Numbered from the stretch's first letter, positions 8,403 through 18,334 are shown. The stretch is 64,000 bases of DNA from RUG12783 sp946409545 (GCA_946409545.1 CAMJWT010000005.1:1-64000), one strand, 5' to 3'. Numbers and translations: made by a program. The notes: generated by a model not told the origin, from the letters alone.

Positions 8403-8885
8403 TTATATCTTCTTAATACCTGTAACCATACGAAGATGATAACCATCTTTAAAATAAAATTTAAGGGCATTATCATTATAAGCAAAAATATCGACAAGAA
8501 TATATTCACAATCTTTACTCTTAAAATATTCTTCCATTTTTCCCATTAAGGCTTTTCCAATACCTTTACTTCTTGTTTTCTTTGTTACAATTAACTCTAT
8601 TATTTCTCCTCTTCTAGGACATTTATAATCCAAGTAATCATATTCAGAATAAGGAGGAATCGTTCCCATTATTAAACCAATAGCTTTATCCTTTTCAACT
8701 GCTAAATAACATTTACCATCATTATCTTTAACATCTAATAAATCAATTAAAGCCATCTTTTCATGATATTCAGGATGAACATGATCTAACTCATCTTGAT
8801 CAATAGAGACAAGATATTCTTCTAGTTCTGTTAGTAAATCACGTACATCTTCTAAATATTTTTCTTCATATTCAATTATTTCCAT
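8403..8885 (-). CDS. GNAT-family N-acetyltransferase
   Basis: A 160-residue GNAT fold. The acetyl-CoA binding loop is RSKGIGKAL, preceded by the beta strand EIIELIVTKK and followed by LVDIFAYNDNALKFYFKDGY, the usual motif B region. Transfers an acetyl group from acetyl-CoA to an unknown amine. ATG at 8885 is chosen because GGGAG lies six bases upstream; an upstream GTG is part of that site. Two overlapping TATAAT boxes lie at 8901-8911, directly after the addA terminator. Confidence 0.88.
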   Translation of the reverse strand: MEIIEYEEKYLEDVRDLLTELEEYLVSIDQDELDHVHPEYHEKMALIDLLDVKDNDGKCYLAVEKDKAIGLIMGTIPPYSEYDYLDYKCPRRGEIIELIVTKKTRSKGIGKALMGKMEEYFKSKDCEYILVDIFAYNDNALKFYFKDGYHLRMVTGIKKI

Positions 8886-8910
8886 AACAACTCCCACTTC
8901 ATTATATTAT

Positions 8911-8938
8911 AAAAACCTCTACTTTTATAGAGGTTTTA
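8911..8938. terminator. Rho-independent terminator after addA
   Basis: AAAACCTCTA pairs with TAGAGGTTTT around a six-base loop. The stem contains the addA stop codon; on the minus strand it is followed by TTTTTAT. Confidence 0.75.
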
Positions 8939-11900
8939 CTTCACGATAAGTTGAATCCATTATTGAATATAAATAACAATTAACTTTTTTATTAGATAAT
9001 TCACTAATATATTTACGATAACCATTTAATTGTTTATCATACAAAAGATCATCAATATTCTTTAATTTATAATCAATAATATCATAATGATCATTATATT
9101 CTACTAATAAGTCAATAAATCCATGTTTAACTTCATTATCTTCTTGATAAATAAATTCATATTCTTTATAGAATTTAGCTTTATCTTTATTACTTAATAA
9201 ATCACTATTTAAGAATACTTTTATTTTCTCTTGATATTCATTTTCAATTAAAGAATAATCTGGATTATTAAAATCTAATACTTCTAAATAATAATGAACT
9301 TTGGTACCAAAAGACATAATATCACTTTTATCTTTATTAATAAGTGAAATATTACTTTTAGAAAAATGACTTTCTGTTAATTCTTGTTTTTCTTCTAATT
9401 CATATTCAAATGTTTCAATATAATCATTTGTCTTTTTAAACTTTTTAAAGACATCACCTTCACTAGGAAGTAAATAATCTTTTGATAAATTAAGACTATT
9501 AATATCAATACTTTTTATATAATTAGATAATTTTTCTTTAATAGAATTCATCATATCACTAAATGATTTATAAGATAATCTTTCTTCATTACTTATAACA
9601 CCATTTACTTCATCTATTTCACCATCATCTTCTGGTAAGACAAAAATCATTTTTTCTTTAACTCTTGTTAATGATACATAGAATAATCTAATCTTTTCAC
9701 TTATTTCTTCTTTTGTATAATTATATTTAAATAAATCACGATAGAATGTATTACCAATACCTTCCATATTAAATGGTGAGATAATACCTAGTTTATTGTC
9801 ATAAATAAACTTCTCTTTTAAATCACTTGTATTAAAAGCACTTGTTAACCCTGGAAAATAACATATATGATATTCAAGACCTTTAGATTTATGAATCGTC
9901 ATTATCTTAACACTTGTATTATCATCTTTCGATAAAGAGAATTTAATATCACTATCATTTTCAAAAATCTTATCTAAATAATTAACAAAGTCTAAATAAG
10001 TATAACCTAAAGTATTAAGATTACTACATAAATCATATAAATAATCAATCTTAATATAATTATCTTTAATATCACCTATTTTAATAATTTTATTATATAT
10101 ATTAAATTCATTAATGATTTCATCAAAAATATCTGTTAATGATTTAGAATTTATATTAATACTTATTTTTTCAATAATCTTCATTATTTCTGTATCATTA
10201 AAAGAATCATTTTTTATAACATTAAATAGATAATCATCATCATATTCAAATAAGAAACTTCTTCCAATTGATAAAAATGAATAAGTTAGTTCTTCTTTCG
10301 TTTTCTTATTAACATAAATATCTAATAATTTATAAATATTTTTAATTACTAATAATAAATTACTACTAGTTAATTGTTCATCTCTAAAAATTGATAATGG
10401 TATTTGTTCATATAAAAATATTTTTTTGTATAAATCAAAATTAGTACTACGATCTATTAAAATACAAAAATCATTAAAAGTAACATCACGTAAGATATTT
10501 AAGTCTTTATCAAATACTTGATAGTGATTACTAACTTTATTTTTAATATCCTTAGCGATTATAAAAGCTTCTATTTCATGACGTTTATAACCTAATTCTT
10601 TATCATATGGATAAGTATATATTTCCATATTATAATTTTGATTAGTTTTACCTTCATTATCATAACTAATATTACCCGCAACCATACGATGTGATTCTGT
10701 ATAGTTAGCTCCACCAATATAATCATCCATAATATAGTCAAAGATTAAATTAACATTATCAAGAACTTCTTTTCGGGATCTAAAGTTTTTAAGCAAATCA
10801 ATTTTTAATCCACCATCACCAGTTGAATAATTATTATACTTACTTCTAAAAATATCAGGGTTAGCGTTTCTAAAACGATAAATTGATTGTTTGATATCAC
10901 CAACCATATAGATATTATTATTACCAATTAAGTTAATAAAATATTCTTGTAAATCGTTAGTATCTTGATATTCATCAACAAGTATTTCTTTAAAATAATC
11001 ACGTAGTTCAAGTCTTATATTTTCATTTTCTTCGACTACTTTAATTGCAAGTTTACTAATATCTATAAAATCATATAAATCATTATTAAATTTAAATTCA
11101 TTTATTTTATTATTAAGTTTTCGAATTAAAATTATTAATTCATTAACATAATCTTTAGTTAATAAATATGTATCAATTAATTCTTCTTCACTACTATATT
11201 TGGTATACTCCCTAATTTCTTTTAATAAGTCACTAATTATACCTTTTTTATTTTTAACTATTTCTTCACTATTTTTAGGAAGATTAGGAAGTTTATCTGG
11301 AATACTATTTTTTATTGATAAATAATCATTACTATTAATTAAATTATTTAATGAATCTAATAACTTACTATAATAATCACCATCAACATATAAAGAAATA
11401 TCTGATAAATTATTATTTATTTCATTAATCTTTCCTTTAATAATTGAAACATAATCTATTAAATTATTTTTAATATTATCAAGATTATAGAAATTATCTA
11501 AATATGTGTCTAGATAATTATCCATATCATATTTCATATTTAATTTATCTAATAAATTTAAGATTGTTTTTTTAATTAATTTATCATCTTTAACACAAAA
11601 GTCACTTATTAATTTTGTTAATAAAGGATCTCGCTTTTCATACTCTTCTTCAAGTAATTCATCAAGTAACTCTGATACTTTAATCTTTAAAATATTTTCA
11701 TCAATAATATTAATATTACGACTAACATTTAATAAATGATGATACTTTTTAACAAGAGATAATGAATAACTATCAAAAGTTGTTATAAAACTACTATCTA
11801 TTAGATTAACTTGTTCAACTAAATTATTTTTAACAAGTTTCTTTCTTATTCTTCGCTTCATTTCTTCAGCTGCTGCTCTTGTAAAAGTTAGAATAAGCAT

Positions 11901-12041
11901 CTCATTAATAGGTATACCACTTTTAACATGTTCAAGTACTCTTTCTGATAATACTAATGTTTTACCAGATCCAGCTCCAGCAGAAACAATAATGTTTTTA
12001 CCAGTTTCATAAATTGCATCATTCTGTTCCTTCGTCCACAT
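8925..12041 (-). CDS. addA: ATP-dependent helicase/nuclease subunit A
   Basis: A 1038-residue UvrD-type helicase fused to a RecB-family nuclease, the motor and one nuclease of the AddAB double-strand-break resection enzyme. Seen: Walker A AGAGSGKT (about residues 21-28), VDEYQDTNDLQ (motif II), GDIKQSIYRFRNANP (motif III), MTIHKSKGLEY (motif V), and near the C-terminus GFIDLL plus IIDYKLKN, the PD-(D/E)xK nuclease core. About 200 residues shorter than Bacillus AddA. ATG at 12041 fits AAGGTGAG upstream. It overlaps addB by 23 bases, so the two are translationally coupled. Confidence 0.94.
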   Translation of the reverse strand: MWTKEQNDAIYETGKNIIVSAGAGSGKTLVLSERVLEHVKSGIPINEMLILTFTRAAAEEMKRRIRKKLVKNNLVEQVNLIDSSFITTFDSYSLSLVKKYHHLLNVSRNINIIDENILKIKVSELLDELLEEEYEKRDPLLTKLISDFCVKDDKLIKKTILNLLDKLNMKYDMDNYLDTYLDNFYNLDNIKNNLIDYVSIIKGKINEINNNLSDISLYVDGDYYSKLLDSLNNLINSNDYLSIKNSIPDKLPNLPKNSEEIVKNKKGIISDLLKEIREYTKYSSEEELIDTYLLTKDYVNELIILIRKLNNKINEFKFNNDLYDFIDISKLAIKVVEENENIRLELRDYFKEILVDEYQDTNDLQEYFINLIGNNNIYMVGDIKQSIYRFRNANPDIFRSKYNNYSTGDGGLKIDLLKNFRSRKEVLDNVNLIFDYIMDDYIGGANYTESHRMVAGNISYDNEGKTNQNYNMEIYTYPYDKELGYKRHEIEAFIIAKDIKNKVSNHYQVFDKDLNILRDVTFNDFCILIDRSTNFDLYKKIFLYEQIPLSIFRDEQLTSSNLLLVIKNIYKLLDIYVNKKTKEELTYSFLSIGRSFLFEYDDDYLFNVIKNDSFNDTEIMKIIEKISININSKSLTDIFDEIINEFNIYNKIIKIGDIKDNYIKIDYLYDLCSNLNTLGYTYLDFVNYLDKIFENDSDIKFSLSKDDNTSVKIMTIHKSKGLEYHICYFPGLTSAFNTSDLKEKFIYDNKLGIISPFNMEGIGNTFYRDLFKYNYTKEEISEKIRLFYVSLTRVKEKMIFVLPEDDGEIDEVNGVISNEERLSYKSFSDMMNSIKEKLSNYIKSIDINSLNLSKDYLLPSEGDVFKKFKKTNDYIETFEYELEEKQELTESHFSKSNISLINKDKSDIMSFGTKVHYYLEVLDFNNPDYSLIENEYQEKIKVFLNSDLLSNKDKAKFYKEYEFIYQEDNEVKHGFIDLLVEYNDHYDIIDYKLKNIDDLLYDKQLNGYRKYISELSNKKVNCYLYSIMDSTYREVKPL

Positions 12042-14358
12042 TAGTCTCACCTTCTAACTTTATATATTCTTTATTCTTTTCAGAAAGATAACATATATCT
12101 TTATATTTACAGAATTCACAAGAAACATTAACATCATTAACAATTTTAGGATTAATTGGAAATTCTGCATCTAGTATTAAGTCTGTACCTTTTTTTATAT
12201 TATCATCAACAATATCAACAATCTTTTTAAATTCATCACTTGATAATATTTTCGAATTACTTGTAAACTCACCATCTTTTTTAAGTTTTAATCCTTTAAT
12301 CATTTCACTATTTTCATAACTACTATCAAAGATACTTAAATACTCTTTATTATTTAAACTATAACCACATAGTTTTAAATTATCTTTCTTTAATTCAAGA
12401 TAACTCTTCTTATCATCTCTTTTGATTTCATTATCTAAAATATGTTGTAGATAAAAGCCTACGATAACAGGGTTATCAAATAACTTACTCTTCTCAATTA
12501 AGTATAAATACACAGGTAGTTGCATAGATAAACCAAGAGGCAATTTAGATAAATTAATATCAATATTCCCTGTTTTATAATCAATAATACTAACTAATGT
12601 TTTATCATTATAAACATCATACATAATCTTATCAACAAAACCTTTAAAATATACTAAAGGACTATCTTTAATTAATATTTGAATCTTTTCTTCAAACATT
12701 TCTTTATTTAAACCTGTTAATAATTGATATTCTTTTAATACTTTTAAAATAAATTCTAAATCAGGTTTTAATTTATCAATAAAGAATTTTTCTTTGTTAC
12801 TAAATTCATACTTTGATACAAAATTGTTATAGCATTCATCTAAGTTAAAATTATCATCATTTTTATGACTTAATACATCATGAAATAAACTACCTATTCT
12901 CGTTGAAAATGTTTCATCATATAAATCAATATCAAGAATATTTGTTAAATAATATTTAAAACCACATTTATAATAACTATCAATACTACTATAAGATAAT
13001 GTTAACTTATTATCTAAATATTCAATTAATGATTCTTTATTAATCTTATTGTAACTATTATCATATGATAAATAATTAAGTTTACCATAAGAACTATATA
13101 ATCGATTAATATCTTCACTAAATAATCCATATTTAATAAAATTATCAATTTTATCAATATATCTTACTTTATTATAATCTTCACTATAATCATAATTAGA
13201 TTCATATTCAATTTCTTTTATCTTCATATCATCTAAAAGAGTTGATGGATAAAAAGATGCAAAAGGACTTTGATCTTTATAAGAAATATAAAGATTCTTA
13301 ATATTCGATAAATACGCTAGAGTATTATTTTTAGATAACATATTTAATTCATTAGAATTAGACATGTTAACAAGATCTTTTATATTATCTGTAATATAAT
13401 CAATATCATTATAAATAGTAGGTATAGTACCATTATTAAAACCTATTAAGAAAACATATTTACTATCATCAATATAATTAAATAAATCAACAAAATTTAA
13501 AACATTATTATATTTAATAGAAGGTAGTTTTGTATTTAATAAATCATCATAAATAAGTTCTTTAACATCATATAAATTAGTATCATTATATTTATTTAAA
13601 ATATTAACTAAAACACCATATAAGCCACTTTCATTATCAAGCTTATTAAATATTTCTTCTCTATCTTTTTGATCAACAATCATTTGATAAAAGTCTTTAA
13701 CTATGGTTGTACCCATAATACTATCATTATTAATATTAGAAATAGGAATATGATAAAACTTACTAAATCTTTTTAAATAAGAATAGTATTCACTAGTTAC
13801 ATTCATTAAATAAATATCATTAATACTAATACCTTTTTTAATTAAATCAACAATGGTATTAAAAACAAATTCTAATTCACTATTAATATCATCAAAATGA
13901 TATATATTATATTCTTTATCAATAAGTTTATATGGAATAATAGTTGCTTTAGAAAACATATTATTATTAAATTTATCTAACTTTCCATAACCGTAAACAA
14001 CAGTGTTCCAATTTAAATATTTTTTAAATAAAGGATTATAAATTAAAAGATTATTACTATCTAATTCTTTTTTTATAGAAACTAAATAATCTAGTTTTTC
14101 ATTATTATATTTCTTATCACTAACATAATATAAATTTTCGATTAACTCTTTAGCGTTAGGTACCTTTAATCGATATTTATCTACTAAATAATCAATTGCA
14201 TGATAATCATAATCAAACAATAAATTCTTTTTATATTCATTTATTGTCATAAACTTAAGATTAATAATTAATTTATTTTTTGTTAAATAATCTAATATAT
14301 TATTTTTATAATCTAATGGACATATTATTAAAGTTTCATCCTTTACAAAATCAAACAT
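12019..14358 (-). CDS. addB: ATP-dependent helicase/nuclease subunit B
   Basis: A 779-residue AddB, partner of AddA in break resection. The C-terminal RecB-like nuclease has GSLFHDVLS and IIDYKTGNID. Four cysteines in the AddB iron-sulfur pattern are present: Cys465 (YYKCGF) and Cys747-x2-Cys750-x5-Cys756. The protein is much shorter than the roughly 1150 residues of Bacillus AddB, and no Walker A motif is visible in the N-terminal degenerate helicase part, so the loss is in that half. GGTGAT precedes the ATG. First gene of the addB-addA pair, reading away from a divergent promoter region. Confidence 0.9.
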   Translation of the reverse strand: MFDFVKDETLIICPLDYKNNILDYLTKNKLIINLKFMTINEYKKNLLFDYDYHAIDYLVDKYRLKVPNAKELIENLYYVSDKKYNNEKLDYLVSIKKELDSNNLLIYNPLFKKYLNWNTVVYGYGKLDKFNNNMFSKATIIPYKLIDKEYNIYHFDDINSELEFVFNTIVDLIKKGISINDIYLMNVTSEYYSYLKRFSKFYHIPISNINNDSIMGTTIVKDFYQMIVDQKDREEIFNKLDNESGLYGVLVNILNKYNDTNLYDVKELIYDDLLNTKLPSIKYNNVLNFVDLFNYIDDSKYVFLIGFNNGTIPTIYNDIDYITDNIKDLVNMSNSNELNMLSKNNTLAYLSNIKNLYISYKDQSPFASFYPSTLLDDMKIKEIEYESNYDYSEDYNKVRYIDKIDNFIKYGLFSEDINRLYSSYGKLNYLSYDNSYNKINKESLIEYLDNKLTLSYSSIDSYYKCGFKYYLTNILDIDLYDETFSTRIGSLFHDVLSHKNDDNFNLDECYNNFVSKYEFSNKEKFFIDKLKPDLEFILKVLKEYQLLTGLNKEMFEEKIQILIKDSPLVYFKGFVDKIMYDVYNDKTLVSIIDYKTGNIDINLSKLPLGLSMQLPVYLYLIEKSKLFDNPVIVGFYLQHILDNEIKRDDKKSYLELKKDNLKLCGYSLNNKEYLSIFDSSYENSEMIKGLKLKKDGEFTSNSKILSSDEFKKIVDIVDDNIKKGTDLILDAEFPINPKIVNDVNVSCEFCKYKDICYLSEKNKEYIKLEGETNVDEGTE

Positions 14359-14415
14359 ATTATCACCATATTAATTATAATATATCTAAAAATATTAATA
14401 AAGATTTTTACATTG

Positions 14416-14424
14416 TGTTATAAT
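14416..14424 (+). promoter_or_regulatory. Extended -10 promoter
   Basis: TGTTATAAT is an extended -10 element (TGn plus TATAAT at 14419-14424). No good -35 hexamer is seen. It would start RNA near 14431, only about 13 bases before the start codon at 14444. A separate minus-strand TATAAT at 14374-14379 may serve addB. Confidence 0.6.
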
Positions 14425-14443
14425 AGATATGATAGGAGGACAT

Positions 14444-14764
14444 ATGTATAACAATCCAAGTGTTCCGCCAACACCAGTTTATGGACCAAATGTTCCTGTT
14501 CAACCTGTTTATGGAGGGCAACCAGTATATCAAGATACAACTCCACTTTCTGCATGGGCTTATGTAGGATATATGGTTTTATTTGCCATTCCCCTTGTCG
14601 GTTTTATAATGATGTTAGTTTTCGCTTTTGGTGATGGAAACATCAATCGTAAAAACTTTGCAAGAGGTTATTTAATACTAGGTTTAATTGGATTTGTAAT
14701 TGGATTCATTATGGTTTTGGCATTTGGAGCTTCAATTAACGAACTATTTAGCGAATATTTATAA
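14444..14764 (+). CDS. Small membrane protein with proline-rich N-terminus
   Basis: A 106-residue protein. Residues 1-32 are rich in Pro, Val, Tyr and Gln (PVYG, QPVY repeats); two hydrophobic segments follow at about residues 40-62 and 75-98, separated by a short polar loop with GDGNINRKNFARG. The layout resembles small DUF4190-like membrane proteins, but family membership is uncertain. ATG at 14444 is chosen because AGGAGG lies just upstream; an ATG at 14429 would put that site inside the gene. One of only three plus-strand genes, and monocistronic between a promoter and a terminator. Function unknown. Confidence 0.75.
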   Translation: MYNNPSVPPTPVYGPNVPVQPVYGGQPVYQDTTPLSAWAYVGYMVLFAIPLVGFIMMLVFAFGDGNINRKNFARGYLILGLIGFVIGFIMVLAFGASINELFSEYL

Positions 14765-14790
14765 AAAAAGAGCTTTCTAGCTCTTTTTTT
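14763..14790. terminator. Bidirectional terminator between convergent genes
   Basis: AAAAAAAGAGCT and AGCTCTTTTTTT pair around a four-base loop. A tract on the left and T tract on the right let it end the plus-strand membrane-protein gene and the minus-strand DnaQ-like gene. Confidence 0.85.
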
Positions 14791-15247
14791 CATTTTCATG
14801 TAATATTAAACTTTCATATAATAAATCAACAATATAATTACTATATTCAAGGTTATATTTTTTTATTAAATTATTAATTAAATCATCTGAATAATCCATA
14901 TCTAAGTAATTAGCGATGGATTCTTTTTTATTTTTAACTTTACTTAAATAACTATTAGTATACTTATTATCAAGAATAAGTAATGGTAAATTCTTACTCC
15001 ATTTCATAAATTCTTTTATTATTTCATCTTTTTCATTAACATAAATAAATTTATCATTATCATAACTAATTAAATCTACTAAATCTTTATTAGTTATTAA
15101 ATCATTATTAAGACGATAATCAAAACGATCTATTAAATTAAATCCTTTAAGTTTCAAAGCAGATAGTTGAATAATATCCCCTTTTGATGAATCACTATGA
15201 GTTGGTATTATTTCTACAATTATATATTTATCTTTATTAATATTCAT
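14777..15247 (-). CDS. DnaQ-like exonuclease fold, probably inactive
   Basis: A 156-residue protein. The first 50 residues follow the pattern of a DEDD 3'-5' exonuclease (strand, turn, DIIQLSALKLK, DRFDYRLN), but the acidic Exo I residues are gone: the position of the usual D-x-E reads VEIIPT. The later part keeps a helix-strand pattern without clear Exo II or III acids. I infer a catalytically dead DnaQ/RNase T-like protein. It overlaps the dUTPase-like gene upstream by 11 bases and is the last gene before the bidirectional terminator. An unrelated hypothetical protein remains possible. Confidence 0.55.
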   Translation of the reverse strand: MNINKDKYIIVEIIPTHSDSSKGDIIQLSALKLKGFNLIDRFDYRLNNDLITNKDLVDLISYDNDKFIYVNEKDEIIKEFMKWSKNLPLLILDNKYTNSYLSKVKNKKESIANYLDMDYSDDLINNLIKKYNLEYSNYIVDLLYESLILHENEKKS

Positions 15248-15716
15248 TTAATAGCCTCTCCGTATCTTTATTTATTTTTGATAAACAAGCTTCTACTAAT
15301 TCATCACTTGTAATATCAAGTTTATTAGTTAAATTAACTAATTGAAATAAAATCTCTTTTAATGAATTAATATCATCACTAAAATATAGATTACTAGCAA
15401 GATTAAACATACGCGCAAAAGTATCATTAATATCACCTGATATTGGATAATCTAAATCATTTAATTCTAGATTGTAATAATGATATAAACATAAAGTCAT
15501 AATTATGCAATCTGCATACTCTTCAAGGACTAATTCTTTATTCATTTTTTTCTTTGTCCAATATTTAAAACATTTAGTCTCATTAGCAAATTCTGCTATT
15601 TCAACAATAAGTTCTAACTTATTCTTTTTAAACATATCTTTATCACTATTAAATTTATTAATAAAGATATCATCTAATTCATTATTTTTTTGATAAACAT
15701 CTAATAAAAATTTCAT
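15237..15716 (-). CDS. dUTPase-like MazG-superfamily pyrophosphatase
   Basis: A 159-residue all-alpha protein matching the dimeric dUTPase type 2 pattern: ELIVEIAEFANETKCFKYW followed by LEEYADCI, giving the E-x-x-E and E-x-x-D metal sites and the conserved FKYW. Such enzymes hydrolyse dUTP to dUMP and keep uracil out of DNA. GAGG upstream of ATG. The gene overlaps the DnaQ-like gene, so the two are co-translated. Confidence 0.78.
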   Translation of the reverse strand: MKFLLDVYQKNNELDDIFINKFNSDKDMFKKNKLELIVEIAEFANETKCFKYWTKKKMNKELVLEEYADCIIMTLCLYHYYNLELNDLDYPISGDINDTFARMFNLASNLYFSDDINSLKEILFQLVNLTNKLDITSDELVEACLSKINKDTERLLNEY

Positions 15717-15740
15717 ATAAACCTCTTTGTTAATATAACA

Positions 15741-15766
15741 TAAAAGAGTGACTAAGTCACTCTTTA
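15741..15766 (-). terminator. Rho-independent terminator after 822-residue Big2 gene
   Basis: AAAGAGTGACT pairs with AGTCACTCTTT with a very short loop, then TTTTA on the minus strand. Confidence 0.7.
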
Positions 15767-18235
15767 TTATTTATTTACTACAACAGAATCCTCATTTGAT
15801 TTAGTGCCATTACTATCAATAGCTAGTACTTTCAAATAATGTCCATTAACTGACATAATATAGAAATCAAATTTTGTACCACTTAAATCATCAAAATAAT
15901 AAGTTTTGTTGTATCCACTACTAGAATTATAAGTATAACCACTACCAACTTTTAGATCAAAATGTTTTGTAATTCTTGTAGCATTACTTGTATTAATTGT
16001 ACAAGCACTTGAAGTATCAGATTCACAGAAGTAAACACGGCTTATACTATTATTACTCTTTACTCTGTAACCAACGCCACGAATAGTTGTCCATGATGGA
16101 TAATAACCATACCATCTTCCCCAATCAACTGTAAATCCAGAAGAAGGTGGTGGAGTTTGACCTCCACTTCCACAATTACTACTTGAAGTTATTGTAGATT
16201 GATATACATATCCTGATTTACCCATGTAACTACCCCATACTTGACCACCATTGTGAACGAAGCAACCTTGATTACCTCTATTAATGTATGAAGTACATGC
16301 ATTTTGTCCATATTGTGTAGATACGGTATAACCACCGCCACTAGTTCCCCAGCGACATTGACCGCTACCATTACAATAACATGCATTTGTTTGTGCTGGA
16401 GGTGTAGAAGGTGAAGTAGAACAACTACTACTTGATGTTATATGAGATACATAAGTATATCCTGATTTACCCATATAACTACCCCATACAAGACTACCAT
16501 TATATGTAAAGCAACCTTGATTACCTCTATTTACATATGCACTACATTCATTTAATCCATATTGAGTATATGTTGTATAGCCACCACCACTAGTAGCCCA
16601 ACGACATTGACCACTGCCATTACAATAACAAGCCGTTGTTTGAGCTGGTGGTGTTGGTGTATTAACTTTAATATTTACATATCTTGTTAAGACTGCACCA
16701 TCTTTTCCTTTATAACTTGCTTGAGCCATAAAGACTGTTATACCATTTTGACTAAATGTGAATGGACCACTATATATAATATTAGGAGTACAACTGCTCT
16801 TTGTACCATATGTATAATAACAATATTTTATTGTGTCATAATTTCCACTACCACTTATAGTTAAAGTTGGATATGAAGTACGTTCATTTTTTAAAGCATT
16901 ATCATATGATGTTTGAATAGCATTATTATTACTTGTTATTTTTACAGTACCAACACTAGTATCTCCACCACCGCTAGGACTTCCTCCACCACCTGGATCA
17001 CTAGGTGTTGATGGCTTATTAACATTAAATTTAATATTTGTACTAACACTTGGATTACTTACAGAAGATACTTTAACAGTTGCACTTCCACTATTTAAAG
17101 CACGTACATAACCAGTTGTATCAACTGATATTACTGATGTATTACTTGATGAATATTTAAGTTCTTGATTTGTTGCATTAGCTGGATTTACAACTGCAAG
17201 TATTTGATGCGTATCACCAACATTTAAATTAACAAGTGTATCAGTAGCAGTAATACTTTTAACTGGTACATCTTTAGCATTAACACGAACAGTTGTTGTT
17301 GATAAAACACCACCACAAGAAAGGGTTACTTTAGCTTCCCCAGCTCCTACTGCAGTTAAGTTTCCATATTCATCAACAGTAACAACACTAGTATTATTAC
17401 TAGACCATTCAATAAATTTTAAAGTTGCATTAGTTGGTAAATATGTATACTCAGCTTTTTTCTTTTCACCTTCAACTAAATTATATTCATTATTTTTTAT
17501 CATTAATGATGAAGGAAGTAAATAAATTCCTGGTGTTACTTGTTTATCAATAACATTTACCGTTATTGTTGCTGTCATTGATTCATTTAATTCGACACGA
17601 ACAGTACTAGAGCCAATACTAACAGCATTTAATTCACCCGTTTCTTTTTCAACACGAACAACATTTTCATTCGTTGATGAATATTTAACAGATGATACCA
17701 TCGCATTACTAGGTGTCTTTTGATAATTAAGCGTATATTTACTATTTGGTGACATCACAACAGTACCATCTTTGAAACTAACTGATACTAAATTAACACC
17801 TGCTTGTCCTTCAAAAACAGTTACTTCACAAGTTTGTGAATAAGCTTTTTTATTTCGATCAGTATAAGTAGCTGTTATTGTTGCTTTACCTCTTGATACA
17901 CCACGTACTAAACCATGATCAACAGTAGCAACATTAGTATCACTACTACTCCAAGATACATCTGGATTAGAATTATTATTAACTTTTAATTCTAATTGAA
18001 CAGATTTACTAACACCAACATTTTCTGTTGTTGATGATATTGTAACTTCTGTATCAGTAGGACTAGTTGATCTACTACTACCTCCAAATATTAACATTAA
18101 AATTATTAATAATATTATTCCGCCTAAAACCCATACTAACTTTTTATTTTCTTCATAAAAAGTCATAAAACTATTTGACGAAGAATTACCACTATCATCG
18201 TCATAATCTTCTAAATAATCTTCATCATCGTTCAT
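15767..18235 (-). CDS. Membrane-anchored Big2 surface protein with two Cys-rich modules
   Basis: An 822-residue protein, the shortest of three adjacent paralogs. Residues 1-30 are an acidic cytoplasmic tail, 33-50 a membrane helix, and the rest lies outside. About four Big2-type Ig repeats follow (signatures VSWSSS, VATVD, GxATI), then a Gly/Ser/Pro linker, a domain with YCYYTYG and SSCTP, and two nearly identical 70-residue Cys-rich modules, each opening with CYCNGSGQC and containing GCF and WGSYMGKSGY. A last beta domain ends the protein. ATG at 18235 is preferred over an in-frame GTG. Big2 domains often mediate adhesion; ligand unknown. Confidence 0.82.
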   Translation of the reverse strand: MNDDEDYLEDYDDDSGNSSSNSFMTFYEENKKLVWVLGGIILLIILMLIFGGSSRSTSPTDTEVTISSTTENVGVSKSVQLELKVNNNSNPDVSWSSSDTNVATVDHGLVRGVSRGKATITATYTDRNKKAYSQTCEVTVFEGQAGVNLVSVSFKDGTVVMSPNSKYTLNYQKTPSNAMVSSVKYSSTNENVVRVEKETGELNAVSIGSSTVRVELNESMTATITVNVIDKQVTPGIYLLPSSLMIKNNEYNLVEGEKKKAEYTYLPTNATLKFIEWSSNNTSVVTVDEYGNLTAVGAGEAKVTLSCGGVLSTTTVRVNAKDVPVKSITATDTLVNLNVGDTHQILAVVNPANATNQELKYSSSNTSVISVDTTGYVRALNSGSATVKVSSVSNPSVSTNIKFNVNKPSTPSDPGGGGSPSGGGDTSVGTVKITSNNNAIQTSYDNALKNERTSYPTLTISGSGNYDTIKYCYYTYGTKSSCTPNIIYSGPFTFSQNGITVFMAQASYKGKDGAVLTRYVNIKVNTPTPPAQTTACYCNGSGQCRWATSGGGYTTYTQYGLNECSAYVNRGNQGCFTYNGSLVWGSYMGKSGYTYVSHITSSSSCSTSPSTPPAQTNACYCNGSGQCRWGTSGGGYTVSTQYGQNACTSYINRGNQGCFVHNGGQVWGSYMGKSGYVYQSTITSSSNCGSGGQTPPPSSGFTVDWGRWYGYYPSWTTIRGVGYRVKSNNSISRVYFCESDTSSACTINTSNATRITKHFDLKVGSGYTYNSSSGYNKTYYFDDLSGTKFDFYIMSVNGHYLKVLAIDSNGTKSNEDSVVVNK
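16172..16630 (-). repeat. Tandem 210-bp Cys-rich module repeat
   Basis: Two modules of exactly 70 codons (16421-16630 and 16172-16381), measured from first to last Cys, are separated by 39 bp. They share CYCNGSGQCRW, GGGYT, a GNQGCF core and WGSYMGKSGY, with scattered substitutions, so this is a recent duplication. Confidence 0.9.
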
Positions 18236-18295
18236 AACAATCACCCAAGATAATTATACTTTTTATATAGTAAATTTGCAATAATAATTGGATTT

Positions 18296-18326
18296 AAAAA
18301 AAGAGAAAAATTAATTTCTCTTTTTT
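18296..18326. terminator. Terminator between two Big2 genes
   Basis: AAAAAGAGAAA and TTTCTCTTTTT form a stem with flanking A and T tracts. It ends the 1195-residue gene on the minus strand, so each Big2 gene is its own transcript. Confidence 0.8.
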
Positions 18327-18334
18327 ATATTTCT

